Below are positions 10,682-20,275 of a stretch of DNA of 64,000 bases, in pieces. The notes under the pieces are model-generated. The model did not search any database. It was given only the letters and a program-made list of their open reading frames with translations, and was not told the origin of the DNA. How positions within the stretch are numbered: position 1 is the stretch's first letter; every line of letters begins with the position of its first letter. The translations under genes and the position numbers were made by a program. Source of the stretch: Gyrodactylus bullatarudis (taxonomy: Eukaryota; Platyhelminthes; Monogenea; Gyrodactylidea; Gyrodactylidae); contig SSNU01000166.1 in the NCBI GenBank assembly GCA_012064415.1, forward strand, positions 26,470 through 90,469, given 5' to 3'.

Positions 10682-11375
10682 AGAATCTATTTTCGTTTTC
10701 TACCTACATAATGCAAGACATTAGTCAGCAAAATGATAATATATTGGCGGAAATCAGGAATCTCAAGCAAGACAAGAAAAAAATTTTAGAAAAAAACAAA
10801 TTTTAAGGAAAATACGGCAAATTTGAAATCTTGAAGTAGCGCCAAATTCACATTTTTTAAACTTTGAGTTGAAAATTTTTGGTGATTTAAATGTGAGAGA
10901 GTGATCAAAAGGATCGCAATAAGACAAAAAAACAGATGATCATCATAAAAATTTTGATAAATTCGTCATTTGTCTGGGATCTTGAAATATCAAATTTCAT
11001 CGACTTTCAAGTAGGGAAAATGATGAAAAAAATTCAAAATTTGATTTTGACACGAATATGGGGTGATTCTTAAAACCAGATTCAGCATATTTAATTTCTT
11101 TGACAAATTGTGATCCTAAAAATCAACTTTTGATCATTCTCTCAGATTGAAATCAGCAAAAATTTTCAACCCTAAGTTCAAAAAATGGGAACTTCAAGAT
11201 GGCGCTACTTCAAGATTTCAAATTTGCCGTATTTTCCTTAAAAATTGTTTTTTTTCTAAAATTTTTTTCTCCATGTCATGATCTGAATTCCATAAAATCT
11301 TGATCAAATTCGATTTCTTGATGAAAAAATTGAGAATTTTGTAAAAACCATAAATTCCCATCTTCATATTAACTG

Positions 11376-12477
11376 GGTGTAGATCTCCTATTGAAGGGGT
11401 ATTTTCTGAATCTTAGATGATTAATAATGAGTTGCTTTAAAGATATGTGATAGAAATATCCTAATGGTAGTTTAAGGGTAAACTCTAAACTTTTTTCAGT
11501 CATTAGTAATGGACAAAAATTAGACTTTTTAATCCAGGAATCTGAAAAAAAATCCCAAATTGAGAAGTAATTTATCTTTCTACTTTTACCATATGCAAAC
11601 GAAAGGAGACATTGACAGGAAAATCCAAGTGTTTTCTCTCTTGACGCAAAAATATGTTTGCTTTCAATTAAATATACATTTTACGTTACCAAAAAGAACA
11701 TTAACAACAGTCTTTAATTGATTTTTTATCAGAGGAGTGAATGTAACTAGAAACTAGTAGAATCCCTTTGGGCATATTAAGATTCTTTCCAATATTTATA
11801 ATTGCCTCAATGCAGTTTCATAATAAATCTCCTCCTCTGAATGATATGTTAGCTGTTCGACATGATTAGGAATTATTTCATTTATAAAGAAATTCAATTT
11901 GTTGCAATTTCTTGAAAATTTTCTGTAAAATTACCTGTAATATAGAATCTTTAAATAAGCATTTTTACAGAAAAATTTTTTCTACAGAAATAGATATTTT
12001 CACACATTAGAAGAGAACCTATCCAAAGCCCGGCCAAGTTAATAAATTATGAACATTACTCTTTATTTTCCACTCATGTTGTTTTTTTTGCAAAGCTGCT
12101 TAAAATAGGAAGATGGAAATTCATAATTTTTGAAAAGGTCAAAATATACCTTCCAAATTAAACCCGAATTGATTAAATTAACGTCAATAGTGTGAATTAG
12201 AGGGAGATGAAATATGAATGTATTTTTTCTTCGCTTAATAAATAATAATAATTACATATATTATTAACAATCAAGCATATGGGAAAAATTTTTTCACTTT
12301 GCAGATACAGGATTCCATATGGAAAAAAATATCGATATTATTTCAATATTTACAACTGTAATAAAATGATCTATTCAAATACACAAAGAAGAAATCGTGT
12401 ACCTACTTTAGAGTAATTATGAAAAAATGAACAAGCACTTCCAAAATGGACACAGTCAGTCCTTGGATTATGGCATC
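11376..12477. other. Gene-free stretch
   Basis: No gene is supported. At 11443-11466 ATATGTGATAGAAATAT followed by a TTTAAGG string resembles the subterminal repeats of the piggyBac element at 54.6-56.7 kb, which suggests a solitary decayed piggyBac end. An FB-1-like AAGATGGAAATTCATAAT fragment lies near 12110. Confidence 0.4.
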
Positions 12478-12954
12478 TAAAGCTAATTGATATTAAGATT
12501 TGAATGTACCATTTTTACGAAAACCTCGATTTTTTCATCAAAAATTCAATTGTGTTGAAGATTTTTTGAAATCCTACTCGTGTTGCCCACTTTTACGATT
12601 TGAAGAAAAAAAAATTCTGTAAAAAAATTATTTCAATGAAAAATATGGTCATTTTTCAAATTCCGATTTGGCACCAAATTCCCATTTTTTCAAACTTTGA
12701 GCTGATAAAGGAGATTAAAAGAGTTTTTCAGGATCAAGACAAGTTTGAAAAAATGGGATTTTGGCGCCAAATCGGAATTTGAAAAATGACCATATTTTTC
12801 ATTGAAATAATTTTTGGAAAATTTTCTTTTTCAAATAGTAAACTTTTACTATTAGTAGGATTTCAAAAAATCTTCAACACATTTGAATTTTTGATGAAAA
12901 AATCGAGGTTTTTGTAAAAATCATACATTCCCATCTTCATATCAACCAACTTTA
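12478..12954. mobile_element. FB-1 foldback element, 477 bp near-complete palindrome
   Basis: The two halves are inverse copies almost to the centre, leaving a loop of about 45 bases near 12700-12745. Shared landmarks are the termini (GCTAATTGATATTAAG / inverse of GGTTGATATGAAGATGGG), TTTTACGAAAACCTCGAT, and the central block GGTCATTTTTCAAATTCCG, which pairs with its inverse at about 12771-12789. The open frame at 12600-12782 is a by-product of the palindrome. The right half recurs at 47120-47275. Confidence 0.7.
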
Positions 12955-13241
12955 TCGTTTTACCTTCATTCATACTTCTTTCGATACAATTTTATTGTAT
13001 GCATTAATACAACAATATAACCATGTATCAACAAACCTATAGTTGCAGCAGCCACAGATCAAAAAGAGATAGACATGTTAATTTGAATGCAAAATTATAA
13101 ATTCTGTCGTTACTGTCGATTCTTTGCATGTTTACTTTTCATCTACCTGAATTATGTTGATTGATAAATTAATTAATTGCGTATAAAATAGCCAGAAGAG
13201 TCCTTTTTTGTGATCTAAGAGGTTTGAGTGAAAAAAGTAGT

Positions 13242-14112
13242 ATGAACAAGGAAAAGGCAAAACTTCAATTCGAGTATATCCAGAATCATGTGAATATGCG
13301 TCCGAAATTGTGTATTGTCCTTGGTTCAGGTCTCGGCGGGATGCGGGATATGGTAGAGAATGCAACAGTCATTCCTTATTCTGATATACCTGAATTCCCA
13401 GTTTCAACTGTACCTGGACATTCGGGAAATTTGATCTTTGGCCAGTTGAGTGGTAAATGTGTCGTTATGATGCAGGGAAGAGTTCATTTTTATGAGGGTA
13501 ACTCTACCAAAACCGTAGGTCTGCTCAAGCTTATTTTTCTAGATTTGTTTGCCAATAAGATTGATGAAAATGCTTGGTGTAGAAACAATATTCATGACTA
13601 ATGCAGCTGGTGGAGTTAACAAAGATTTCAAGGTGGGTGATTTTTGTGTTATCAATGACCACATTAATTTTCCATCCTTGTGTGGACTTTCCCCCCTCAA
13701 TGGACCGAATGATCCGAATGAAGGGGAAAGATTCCCGCCAACGAATAAAATATACTCAAGAGAACTGATCAATCTCTTCAAATCAGTTTCCAAGGAACTG
13801 GGAGAAGATAAAAGAACTCACGAAGGTGTTTACTTCCTCAATATGGGTCCGACATTTGAGACCTGTGCAGAAATCAACATGGTCAAAAGACTAGGCGGAG
13901 ATCTGGTTGGCATGAGTACATGCTTTGAATCAACCTATGCCTCTTATCTCGGAATGAAGGTTCTGGCTGTGTCCCTTGTAACTAATGAATGCATCGACTC
14001 TATTCATGATTCCAGGGAGCCGAATCATTTGGAAGTTTTGGAAACAGGAAAATTAAGATCAAAAGTCTTTGTTAAGATATTTGCTAAGGTTGTGGAAAAA
14101 TATCAAGAGTAA
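13242..14112 (+). CDS. PNP: Purine nucleoside phosphorylase, two exons with a 28-nt intron
   Basis: The protein is 280 residues, close to the 289 of human PNP, which cleaves inosine and guanosine (and deoxy forms) with phosphate in the cytosolic purine salvage pathway. Exon 1 is 13242-13514 and exon 2 is 13543-14112. Family landmarks in order: GSGLGG (phosphate-binding Ser), PGHSG, MQGRVHFYEG (Arg/His/Tyr of the phosphate and ribose sites), TNAAGG, DHINFP, GPTFETCAE (base-binding Phe-Glu), GMST, the Asn of VTNE, and NHLEVL (His). All key residues are present. The frame changes at 13515-13542, where GTAGGT...TTTTTCTAG reads as an intron; its removal restores the alignment through ICLPIRLMKMLGV without gain or loss of residues. 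The start is the ATG at 13242, because upstream codons in frame have no ATG. An AATAAA follows at about 14135. The trimeric mammalian-type family assignment is firm. Confidence 0.95.
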
Positions 14113-15684
14113 TTTGTTATCTCGAATATAGCTTGAATAAATCTTAGTGTTTTTATTGTTTGCTTAATCACCTTCTTTGAGCTCATTAGTATCAGCTACT
14201 TTTGATTATTCCTAACGTGTTCCAATACGGTCGAAACTGTCAGTTGAATTTTGTAACTATGTTATATTCAAGGTGTTGATTAATTTCTTTTACATATATT
14301 AAATGAATTTAGTGATCTAAATCATTTACAAATCACAAATTACTTTATTGCATATTATACCAAAAAAAAGATGTATCGAACACACCGGTGTACATTTCAT
14401 TAGTTTGTCACTTTGAAAATAAATAGAGTTAAAAAATGATTGAAAACAATCATTTACATAGTATGGTCTCCCATGGTCCATTGGTTTATACAAGTTGATA
14501 TATAATTACACATCTTTCATCTTCTATGCATTCTTCAGCCAATCATCTATGATGCCATTACCAGTAGACTAGTGGAAGGGAACTTTTTTTAACTCTCAAG
14601 AATACTTACTATTCTCATAGAATTTAAAGTTAATCAATAAAACATTTTTTCTCATCGTATTTTACAGTAATTCATCTGAATGAAAAAGACACTAAGGAAT
14701 AGTTAACATTGATGAGATGAAAACGAATCCCTTGCAGTGATAGCAAAGTAAATTTAGAAAGAGATAAGAGAGGAATTTAGTACCCAGATAATGGTCAATG
14801 ATCTTCATTCTATGGTAATGATTATTTTTCTACCACAGACATCAAAGAAAAACGAATTCACTTCATGATAAATACATTATTTTTATTTAAAAGAGGTTGA
14901 AAACTCATACAAGTGGTTATAGTAAGAATTCACTGAAAATTTGAGCGGCGGATTTTCAGACATAAATGGCATATTTGTACGAAATAATGCTTAGATTTCA
15001 TAGATCTATTAGAAAAGTCCGTACAAAATGAGTTTAGGAAATTTCCTACTGTTAGATTAAGAATTTCAAGATTTTATTAAGATTTAATAGCATAAATAAA
15101 ACAAATTTTGTTCATTATCAAATGCTGGGTACTCATTAAACGACATAGATTACCTGTAGTAAAAATTCATTGAAAATTGGGTAGCGATTTTTTGAACCGA
15201 AAATTTTGAAATTCTCTTCCTGCTTAAGATTATTAATAAACGCAGATCATGAAGGCCTTTCGCAATTTTTCTTCATAACCAATAGGATTGGGTAAATCTT
15301 TAAGAACCAAAGTCTAAAATATTTCTGGATTTAGTTTCAATATTACACTTTCTCATAATAAATACATTGATTGATTTTTCCGAAGCATTTTGAGATTTAA
15401 ATTCTTGGTTTTTTATACATTTACCACTGTATATAATCGATATATTGTAAACGAACCTCTTTTAATCGATTAATTAAAGGCCTAATCAGTAATTTCATCA
15501 TAAACAATTTTATTAATTGATCAATATTTTTTCTCTTAGCCTTGAAAAAATACTTGCAAGATATCCTTAGACCCTACTTATAACTAAACTTCTTCCTTTT
15601 CATGTCAGTTAGAGATAGAATCTGCTTTTAAAATTCTCCTCTTTAATTTTTATTCAATGAAAATCACAAAATTGCTTCATTTCA
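14113..15684. other. PNP 3' UTR and gene-free intergenic DNA with R2-family repeat
   Basis: After the PNP stop, an AATAAA at about 14135 marks the probable 3' end. A dispersed repeat (local name R2) is recognisable at about 14925-15065 and again near 15165: CACTGAAAATTTGAGCGGCG and AATAATGCTTAGA recur at 19540-19745 and, inverted, at 39505-39700. Nothing else was seen. Confidence 0.5.
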
Positions 15685-17035
15685 ATGAATTATTTTACTA
15701 CAAGTGAAGAGTTTAGACCAATAGACGAATATTTTGATAAATTTGGCTATTCCATTTTTGATTTATCTCTGTTATTCTATCATGATTTGTCATTCTCAGA
15801 AGATTTACCGGTTCACCTCCCGAATATAATAGCAACACCCGTATTACAGTTTAGAGAAAAAATTCAAGAGAATCTCAGTAAACCTGGTATAATTGAAAGT
15901 TTACTTTCAAAGAGTAACAATGAGCCATATTACATCAGCTCACGACGTCTAGTTGATTTGAAACGACTCAAGAGCAAACATGAAGCCTTGATTCAGTACT
16001 GCTCACAGCTTGACTACAAGGAACTATTTGAATTATTGATTTTAATCTTATCGCAATTATCAAGTCGACCGTTCAAGATATCGGTCGTAACGTTTGAAGT
16101 AATCAAACGAATCTTTGAGGATTTACACTATGAGATATCTCATGATGACGAAAACTTCAAGGATAGACTTTATAAACTTTTGGAGTTGTACTGCAATGAA
16201 AATGATGAGAGAAAGTTGATTCATCTCAAAGAGTTCTTCGGTGAAAACATTAAGCCAATAATTCGAGAAGAATTTGAAATAGAAATGGTTAACAAGAATG
16301 AAGAAAGGGACAATGCAAATGAACTTCATGCATGTCTTTGGAGAGATTTGAGACGAACAGAATCACTAAACTACAGAAATATCATAAGGTACTTGAATTT
16401 TAATCATCTATCGATATGCAAAATATCGATTTTCAAATTTGTGCAACAATTTTTCAATGAATTTTACTACAAGAAATGATGAATTTGAGTTATTTGACAG
16501 ACTATGATCTCTTTGAGTGAGATTTTCCCGTCAAATTATAATTAAAACTAAATGTATTCTGAATAAACTAGTCAAATTCTGGTCAATTTGGGAAAAATTA
16601 CCTATTTGTTTTCTTTATATCATGTGTACTTTATAGTAACTACATTATATCTTTTCCAGATTTATCATAAGGAATTTTTCTCATCTTGTTCGGTTGTATT
16701 CTGTCAAGAACTCCATGGCAATATCAAAAGGCTCACAATATCTTGCACAACGACAAGAGCTCTCTGAAAAGCTCGAGAATAAATGCGCTCATGTCTTCGC
16801 CTTTCACCTTGGCCCACTTATAATCAATTTGGATGATGTAAAAGCACGTTGGATCACCAAATACAACGACTACATTCATCTGGCAATAAGTATCTTCAGT
16901 AAATGTATCCTTTCTTCCTCAAGTGCCACTTGGGAACCTTCAAGAACATTGCAGAACATTCTGGAACAAGACTTTCGTGTATTTTGTCATCCTAGTTGTA
17001 AATGTGGTCTAGGCGAGAAGCACACTGGAAAATAG
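15685..17035 (+). CDS. Unrecognised two-exon protein, ~361 aa
   Basis: Exon 1 runs from the ATG at 15685 to 16388 and exon 2 from 16660 to 17035. The intron 16389-16659 (271 nt) begins GTACTTG and ends CTTTTCCAG. Two bases of exon 1 plus one of exon 2 make an Arg codon, and the frame continues without a stop. The product looks soluble and helical, rich in Leu, Glu and Lys, suggestive of an all-alpha repeat fold. Near the C-terminus it has a small Cys/His cluster (CHPSCKCG) after a conserved-looking WEPS segment. AATAAA at about 17051 gives a likely polyadenylation site. I do not recognise the family. The first bases around the ATG resemble the TTTCAATGAATT...ACTAC end of the R2 repeat, so the true start could be further downstream or in an unseen upstream exon. 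Confidence 0.7.
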
Positions 17036-17784
17036 TTTCCGCTTTGATGAATAAATTTCAAACTTTGATAATAATTTAATTGACATGATATTAATTCTTC
17101 TCTAGATGAAGCTCTGCAGTGCTGTGCAGAAATTAATTATTGAGAAATTAAATAGACTCTGATTGGTTTAGGCTTAATTTTATGTTGATACATCTGAGCC
17201 AATAGGATCACTTAGAGTTTTAGACATACAATTTGAAGAGAGCTCAAACGAATTTTTAAATGGAACACGATAACGAAAAGTTTGAGGGAAGACTGTGCAA
17301 AAACAAACTAGTCTTTATTTCTTGAAAAAATTCCTATTTTTCCTCTCACTGATAAGGTCTTGTGTTAAAGATTTGAATATTCGAGCGAAGAATACAGAAT
17401 GAAGATTCAACGTTTTTCTCAATAATTTTTCATCATCTTCAAGAAGAGTAAGGAAAATCGATGAATTCTAGTATTTTTAAATAAAAAAGAATTCAAGAAC
17501 CACTTGAGCAAATTTTTATTTAAACGATGAGGACACACATCGTAAATGGATTATTGATTTTTCAATACTGAAATTTTCACATTCATTCCCCAACTTTACT
17601 CCAATTTCAATCGATTAGCTAAATCTGGATGATTATCTTGTTACACCCTTTAAACTTTAAGTCACGAATTTCCTCATCAGAAATCGAATCACTTTGATTT
17701 TTGTGATTACAATGCTCATATAAATTATCAAATACATCAGAAAATCCATTTAAAACGAAGATGATGTCGGGAAGACTAAAATTT

Positions 17785-17890
17785 TCATGAAACTTAATTT
17801 CAGAGGAGATGGTTTTAGTAATGATCTCATAGTTAAGAAGAGAGCCTATTTTAACCTTCTAAATGATTAGTTGGATTTCAAAAAAGAATT
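17785..17890 (+). pseudogene. Penelope-like element coding fragment
   Basis: Reading from an ATG at about 17790, the peptide begins MKLNFRGDGFSND and then breaks. It matches the segment MKLNFKGDGFSND at 24009, in the linker between the RT and GIY-YIG domains of the PLE copy there. It is too short and too frameshifted to be functional. Confidence 0.5.
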
Positions 17891-18802
17891 CAGATTCGAA
17901 GTCAGTGTAATTAAATTACCTAATTTTTTGATGAAAAAAAATGATTTGGGACACGTAGGGTTAAGCCAAGTTTAATTCTGGTTCTCCTATAAAAATTGAT
18001 CCTTTCATTTATGGTTTGGGATTTGAACAGTTCTGATTTAGTTTTGTGTCGATTACTAATCAACTAATCCGGTCATAAATTTCAACTAAAGCTATGACTT
18101 TGAAATTTTGGAAATTTCCCAAGTAATAAGTTATTACTGATTGTTATCTCCTTTCTTCCATCCATGTCAAATATTTACATCGGATATATTCACACACCTT
18201 TCAAGTGTTGGAAAATCTTTCTCTATTAGTCGGTCCTCTTCAAGTGTATTAAATCCTTCTGTGTGTGTATTATTTACATTTTTACATCATTTAATTTCTA
18301 CTTCGAAATCTGTTGACATAGTAACCAAAAAAAGTGAACAAAATCTTTTGGTGGAGACAGTGTATATATATCAAGTGTATATAAACTGTATATAAAGTAT
18401 TATTTATCCCTTATAAATTAATATAAAATCCATCTTAGTTATTAGCAATGCAAAGTAGGGAACAAGAGGTTTGAAGAGTCGGGGTTGGCTAATCGTTTGT
18501 CGAGAAATTAACCCTCAAGGATGGATTAAAAGTAATAGATTTGAGCATCTGTTGAATCAAATTAAATGAGATATATAAGGAAAGGGGGTGTAGTGGTTGG
18601 ACGATCTCTCTATCTCTGTATGCGATACCCCTTCTCAAGTGGACCTTCTTTATTAATTGGGATAATTGGCCGATTGCCAGTTAATTTTACGAAATTTTTC
18701 ATTTATTTTACTCTTACTTGAAACTTTTTTATCTTCAGAAAGAAAGAAATTCACTAGTTAACAAAAATTGCGAATCTATTAGGGGCATGTCCACCGTGCA
18801 AG

Positions 18803-19105
18803 GGCTTGGAAAAAATTTCATGAAACCGATAAAACCCCATGTAGTTATGTTAATAATAATCTTTGAGCTATTCCAAAATCAATTCGCCATGCTTTGCTGG
18901 GTTGAATCTTTAGATTATTTGAATAATTATTTTATTTTTTCGACTTTTATTAACAAAATATTCAGACACTTTTAATGAATATATAAATTTGACACATTAA
19001 AACTTTTGTGTTTCTCAAACCAAAATCATTTTAATATCCCAAAGATTATAATTAAACAAAATCACAAGCGGTTTCATTGGTTTTACGAAATTCCATCCAA
19101 GTCTA
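18803..19105. mobile_element. FB-2 foldback element, ~300 bp
   Basis: GCTTGGAAAAAATTTCATGA at the left and the inverse of CTTGGATGGAATTTCGTAAA at the right form the ends. The arms continue through a TGAAACC / CATGTAGTTATGTT block. The same inverted arms lie at 54508-54642 and 57069-57203. FB-2 is a local name. It has no coding capacity. Confidence 0.55.
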
Positions 19106-19539
19106 GAAAAAATTATTCAAACTAAAATTCAAGAGTCTAAAAGAAATTTGATACCTTCTTTTTCTTCGCAAGAAACATCTCTAAGGTTACCTAGGATCTT
19201 CATTGGACTTATTTATCGTTTTTCAAGCTTTTATAATAACAAATCAAGGATTAATTTTGTCAAATAAAAATAGAAATTATTAAATTTAACTCTTGAGAAG
19301 AATAGTTAATTGGTCAAAAATATGTAGGATTTCTATACAATAAAACAAATCAAAACTTATTTAATTTTATTTTGTTTATATCTGAAGTCAAATTGTGGCG
19401 ATTCGGAAATTTTCGAAACTGAAGATTCTTCATTATTCAAGCTCTTTATGTTACAGTGGATTATGTAAAAGTTTATTTATCATTAATTTTGTTTGATTTT
19501 CACTGAAATGACACACTAAAAAAAATTATTTTGTCTCTT

Positions 19540-19745
19540 CTAACAGGTGATGAGTTAGGTCATTTTTTTGTTAAAAATTGAACGTCAATTTGAAAAATTT
19601 TGGATTTTTAAAACCGAATGACATGATGGTGAAGCATTTTCGACACTTGCTTCAATACAAAATAATGCTTAGAATTTATAGTTCCATGAGAAAAGTTGGT
19701 CCTAATATGAGGTTAAAAATTTCATCCTAGTCTATTCTAAACTTT
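19540..19745. repeat. R2 dispersed repeat copy
   Basis: This block shares long stretches with 39505-39700 in inverse orientation, including AAAACCGAATGACAT, TACAAAATAATGCTTAGAAT and TCCTAATATGAGGTTAAAAA, and with 14925-15065. Its origin is unknown and there is no open frame. The 39.5-kb copy belongs to a ~460-bp foldback. Confidence 0.6.
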
Positions 19746-19920
19746 AGTGGATTGAGTTCAAATATCAAAAATCGTGCATTGTAAGATTCTAAATCAGGAT
19801 GTAGAAAATACAAGAACCTGGATTAGACATGCTCAATGTCCAAAGGTTTTTCTATGAATAGAGAGGGAAGAAGTGGAGAAATATAATTGTAAAAGAAACG
19901 CGATGCCTGAGAATATAAAG

Positions 19921-20275
19921 AACTTTATTTCGGGCATACTCTTTAGTTGTAATAGTTTTAATACCTTTGGAAGGCTAAACAATTGATGTAGCAATAGAAG
20001 AAGATGATTTTCGAGGGACCATAATAACTTTTTATTTATGTGAAATTTTACCTTAAAAGTTGTTGTTTGTGTTATTCGTTCTCTTATTCAAGTTCCCCGC
20101 GCCGGCCTGCTCGATCCACATAAACCTCCTTCTCGATGATGGTTATGTTTTACTGAAATATAAGAAAGAGGTATTATAAATCACCTATCAACTCTTTCTT
20201 GTACCTTATTGTAACATTGATGTACTTATATTAGGCATGTAAAGACTAAAGAGTATTCCCGAAATAGAGCTCAAC
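19921..20275. mobile_element. Inverted-repeat element with ribozyme-like hairpin remnants
   Basis: AACTTTATTTCGGGCATACT at 19921 and the inverse at about 20245-20270 form arms around ~300 bases that include a short GC-rich patch near 20100. Both arms, read outward, carry CTAAAGA, eight bases, then GAAA (minus strand 19940-19946 and 19928-19931; plus strand 20246-20252 and 20261-20264). This is the same spacing as the hammerhead-like motifs at 10642 and 47485, but with A in place of the essential G of CUGANGA. They are probably inactive relatives. Confidence 0.5.

Larger units (their letters stand above)
10131..10779. mobile_element. Head-to-head palindromic retroelement insertion (probably Penelope-like)
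   Basis: Two ~257-base arms (10131-10388 and 10481-10737) are near-perfect inverse copies around a 92-base spacer. Read outward on the plus strand, the right arm has TATAAATA at 10616, a hammerhead-like motif (10638-10681), AATAAAG at 10660 and then an ATG at 10711. That ATG opens a frame predicting a coiled-coil-like peptide (MQDISQQND...), cut off at about 10779 where the host FB-1 sequence resumes. The A/T-rich string AAAAATTTT borders both sides and may be the target duplication. Inverted, 5'-junction copies are typical of Penelope-like elements, which also occur elsewhere in this window. An inverted LTR pair is the main alternative. Confidence 0.55.
9991..11375. mobile_element. FB-1 foldback element carrying a nested insertion
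   Basis: The left end (TAAAGCTAGTAAATATGAAG) and right end are inverted copies, and the arms continue inward for hundreds of bases. For example the blocks ACGGCAAATTTGAAATCTTG and AGTAGCGCCAAATTC on the left recur inverted near 11205-11245. The centre holds the family's GATTCAGCATA / AACTTTTGATCA text. It is interrupted at about 10131-10779 by a second palindromic element, which splits the A-rich AAGAAAAAAATTTTAGAA stretch found intact in other copies. There is no transposase gene. Confidence 0.7.

Noticed and set aside
10131..10779. Inverted pair of LTRs of a Gypsy/BEL retrovirus-like element
   Set aside because: The TATA and AATAAA order is LTR-like, but there are no TG...CA ends, no primer-binding site, and the ribozyme-like core fits Penelope-like elements better. 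Not fully excluded.
12600..12782. 60-aa frame in the 12.5-kb foldback
   Set aside because: It runs across the palindrome centre, so the peptide is a by-product of the inverted repeat.
13224..13793. PNP as a frameshifted pseudogene
   Set aside because: The 28-nt interval has GT...AG ends with a pyrimidine tract, and its removal gives a gap-free protein with all catalytic residues.
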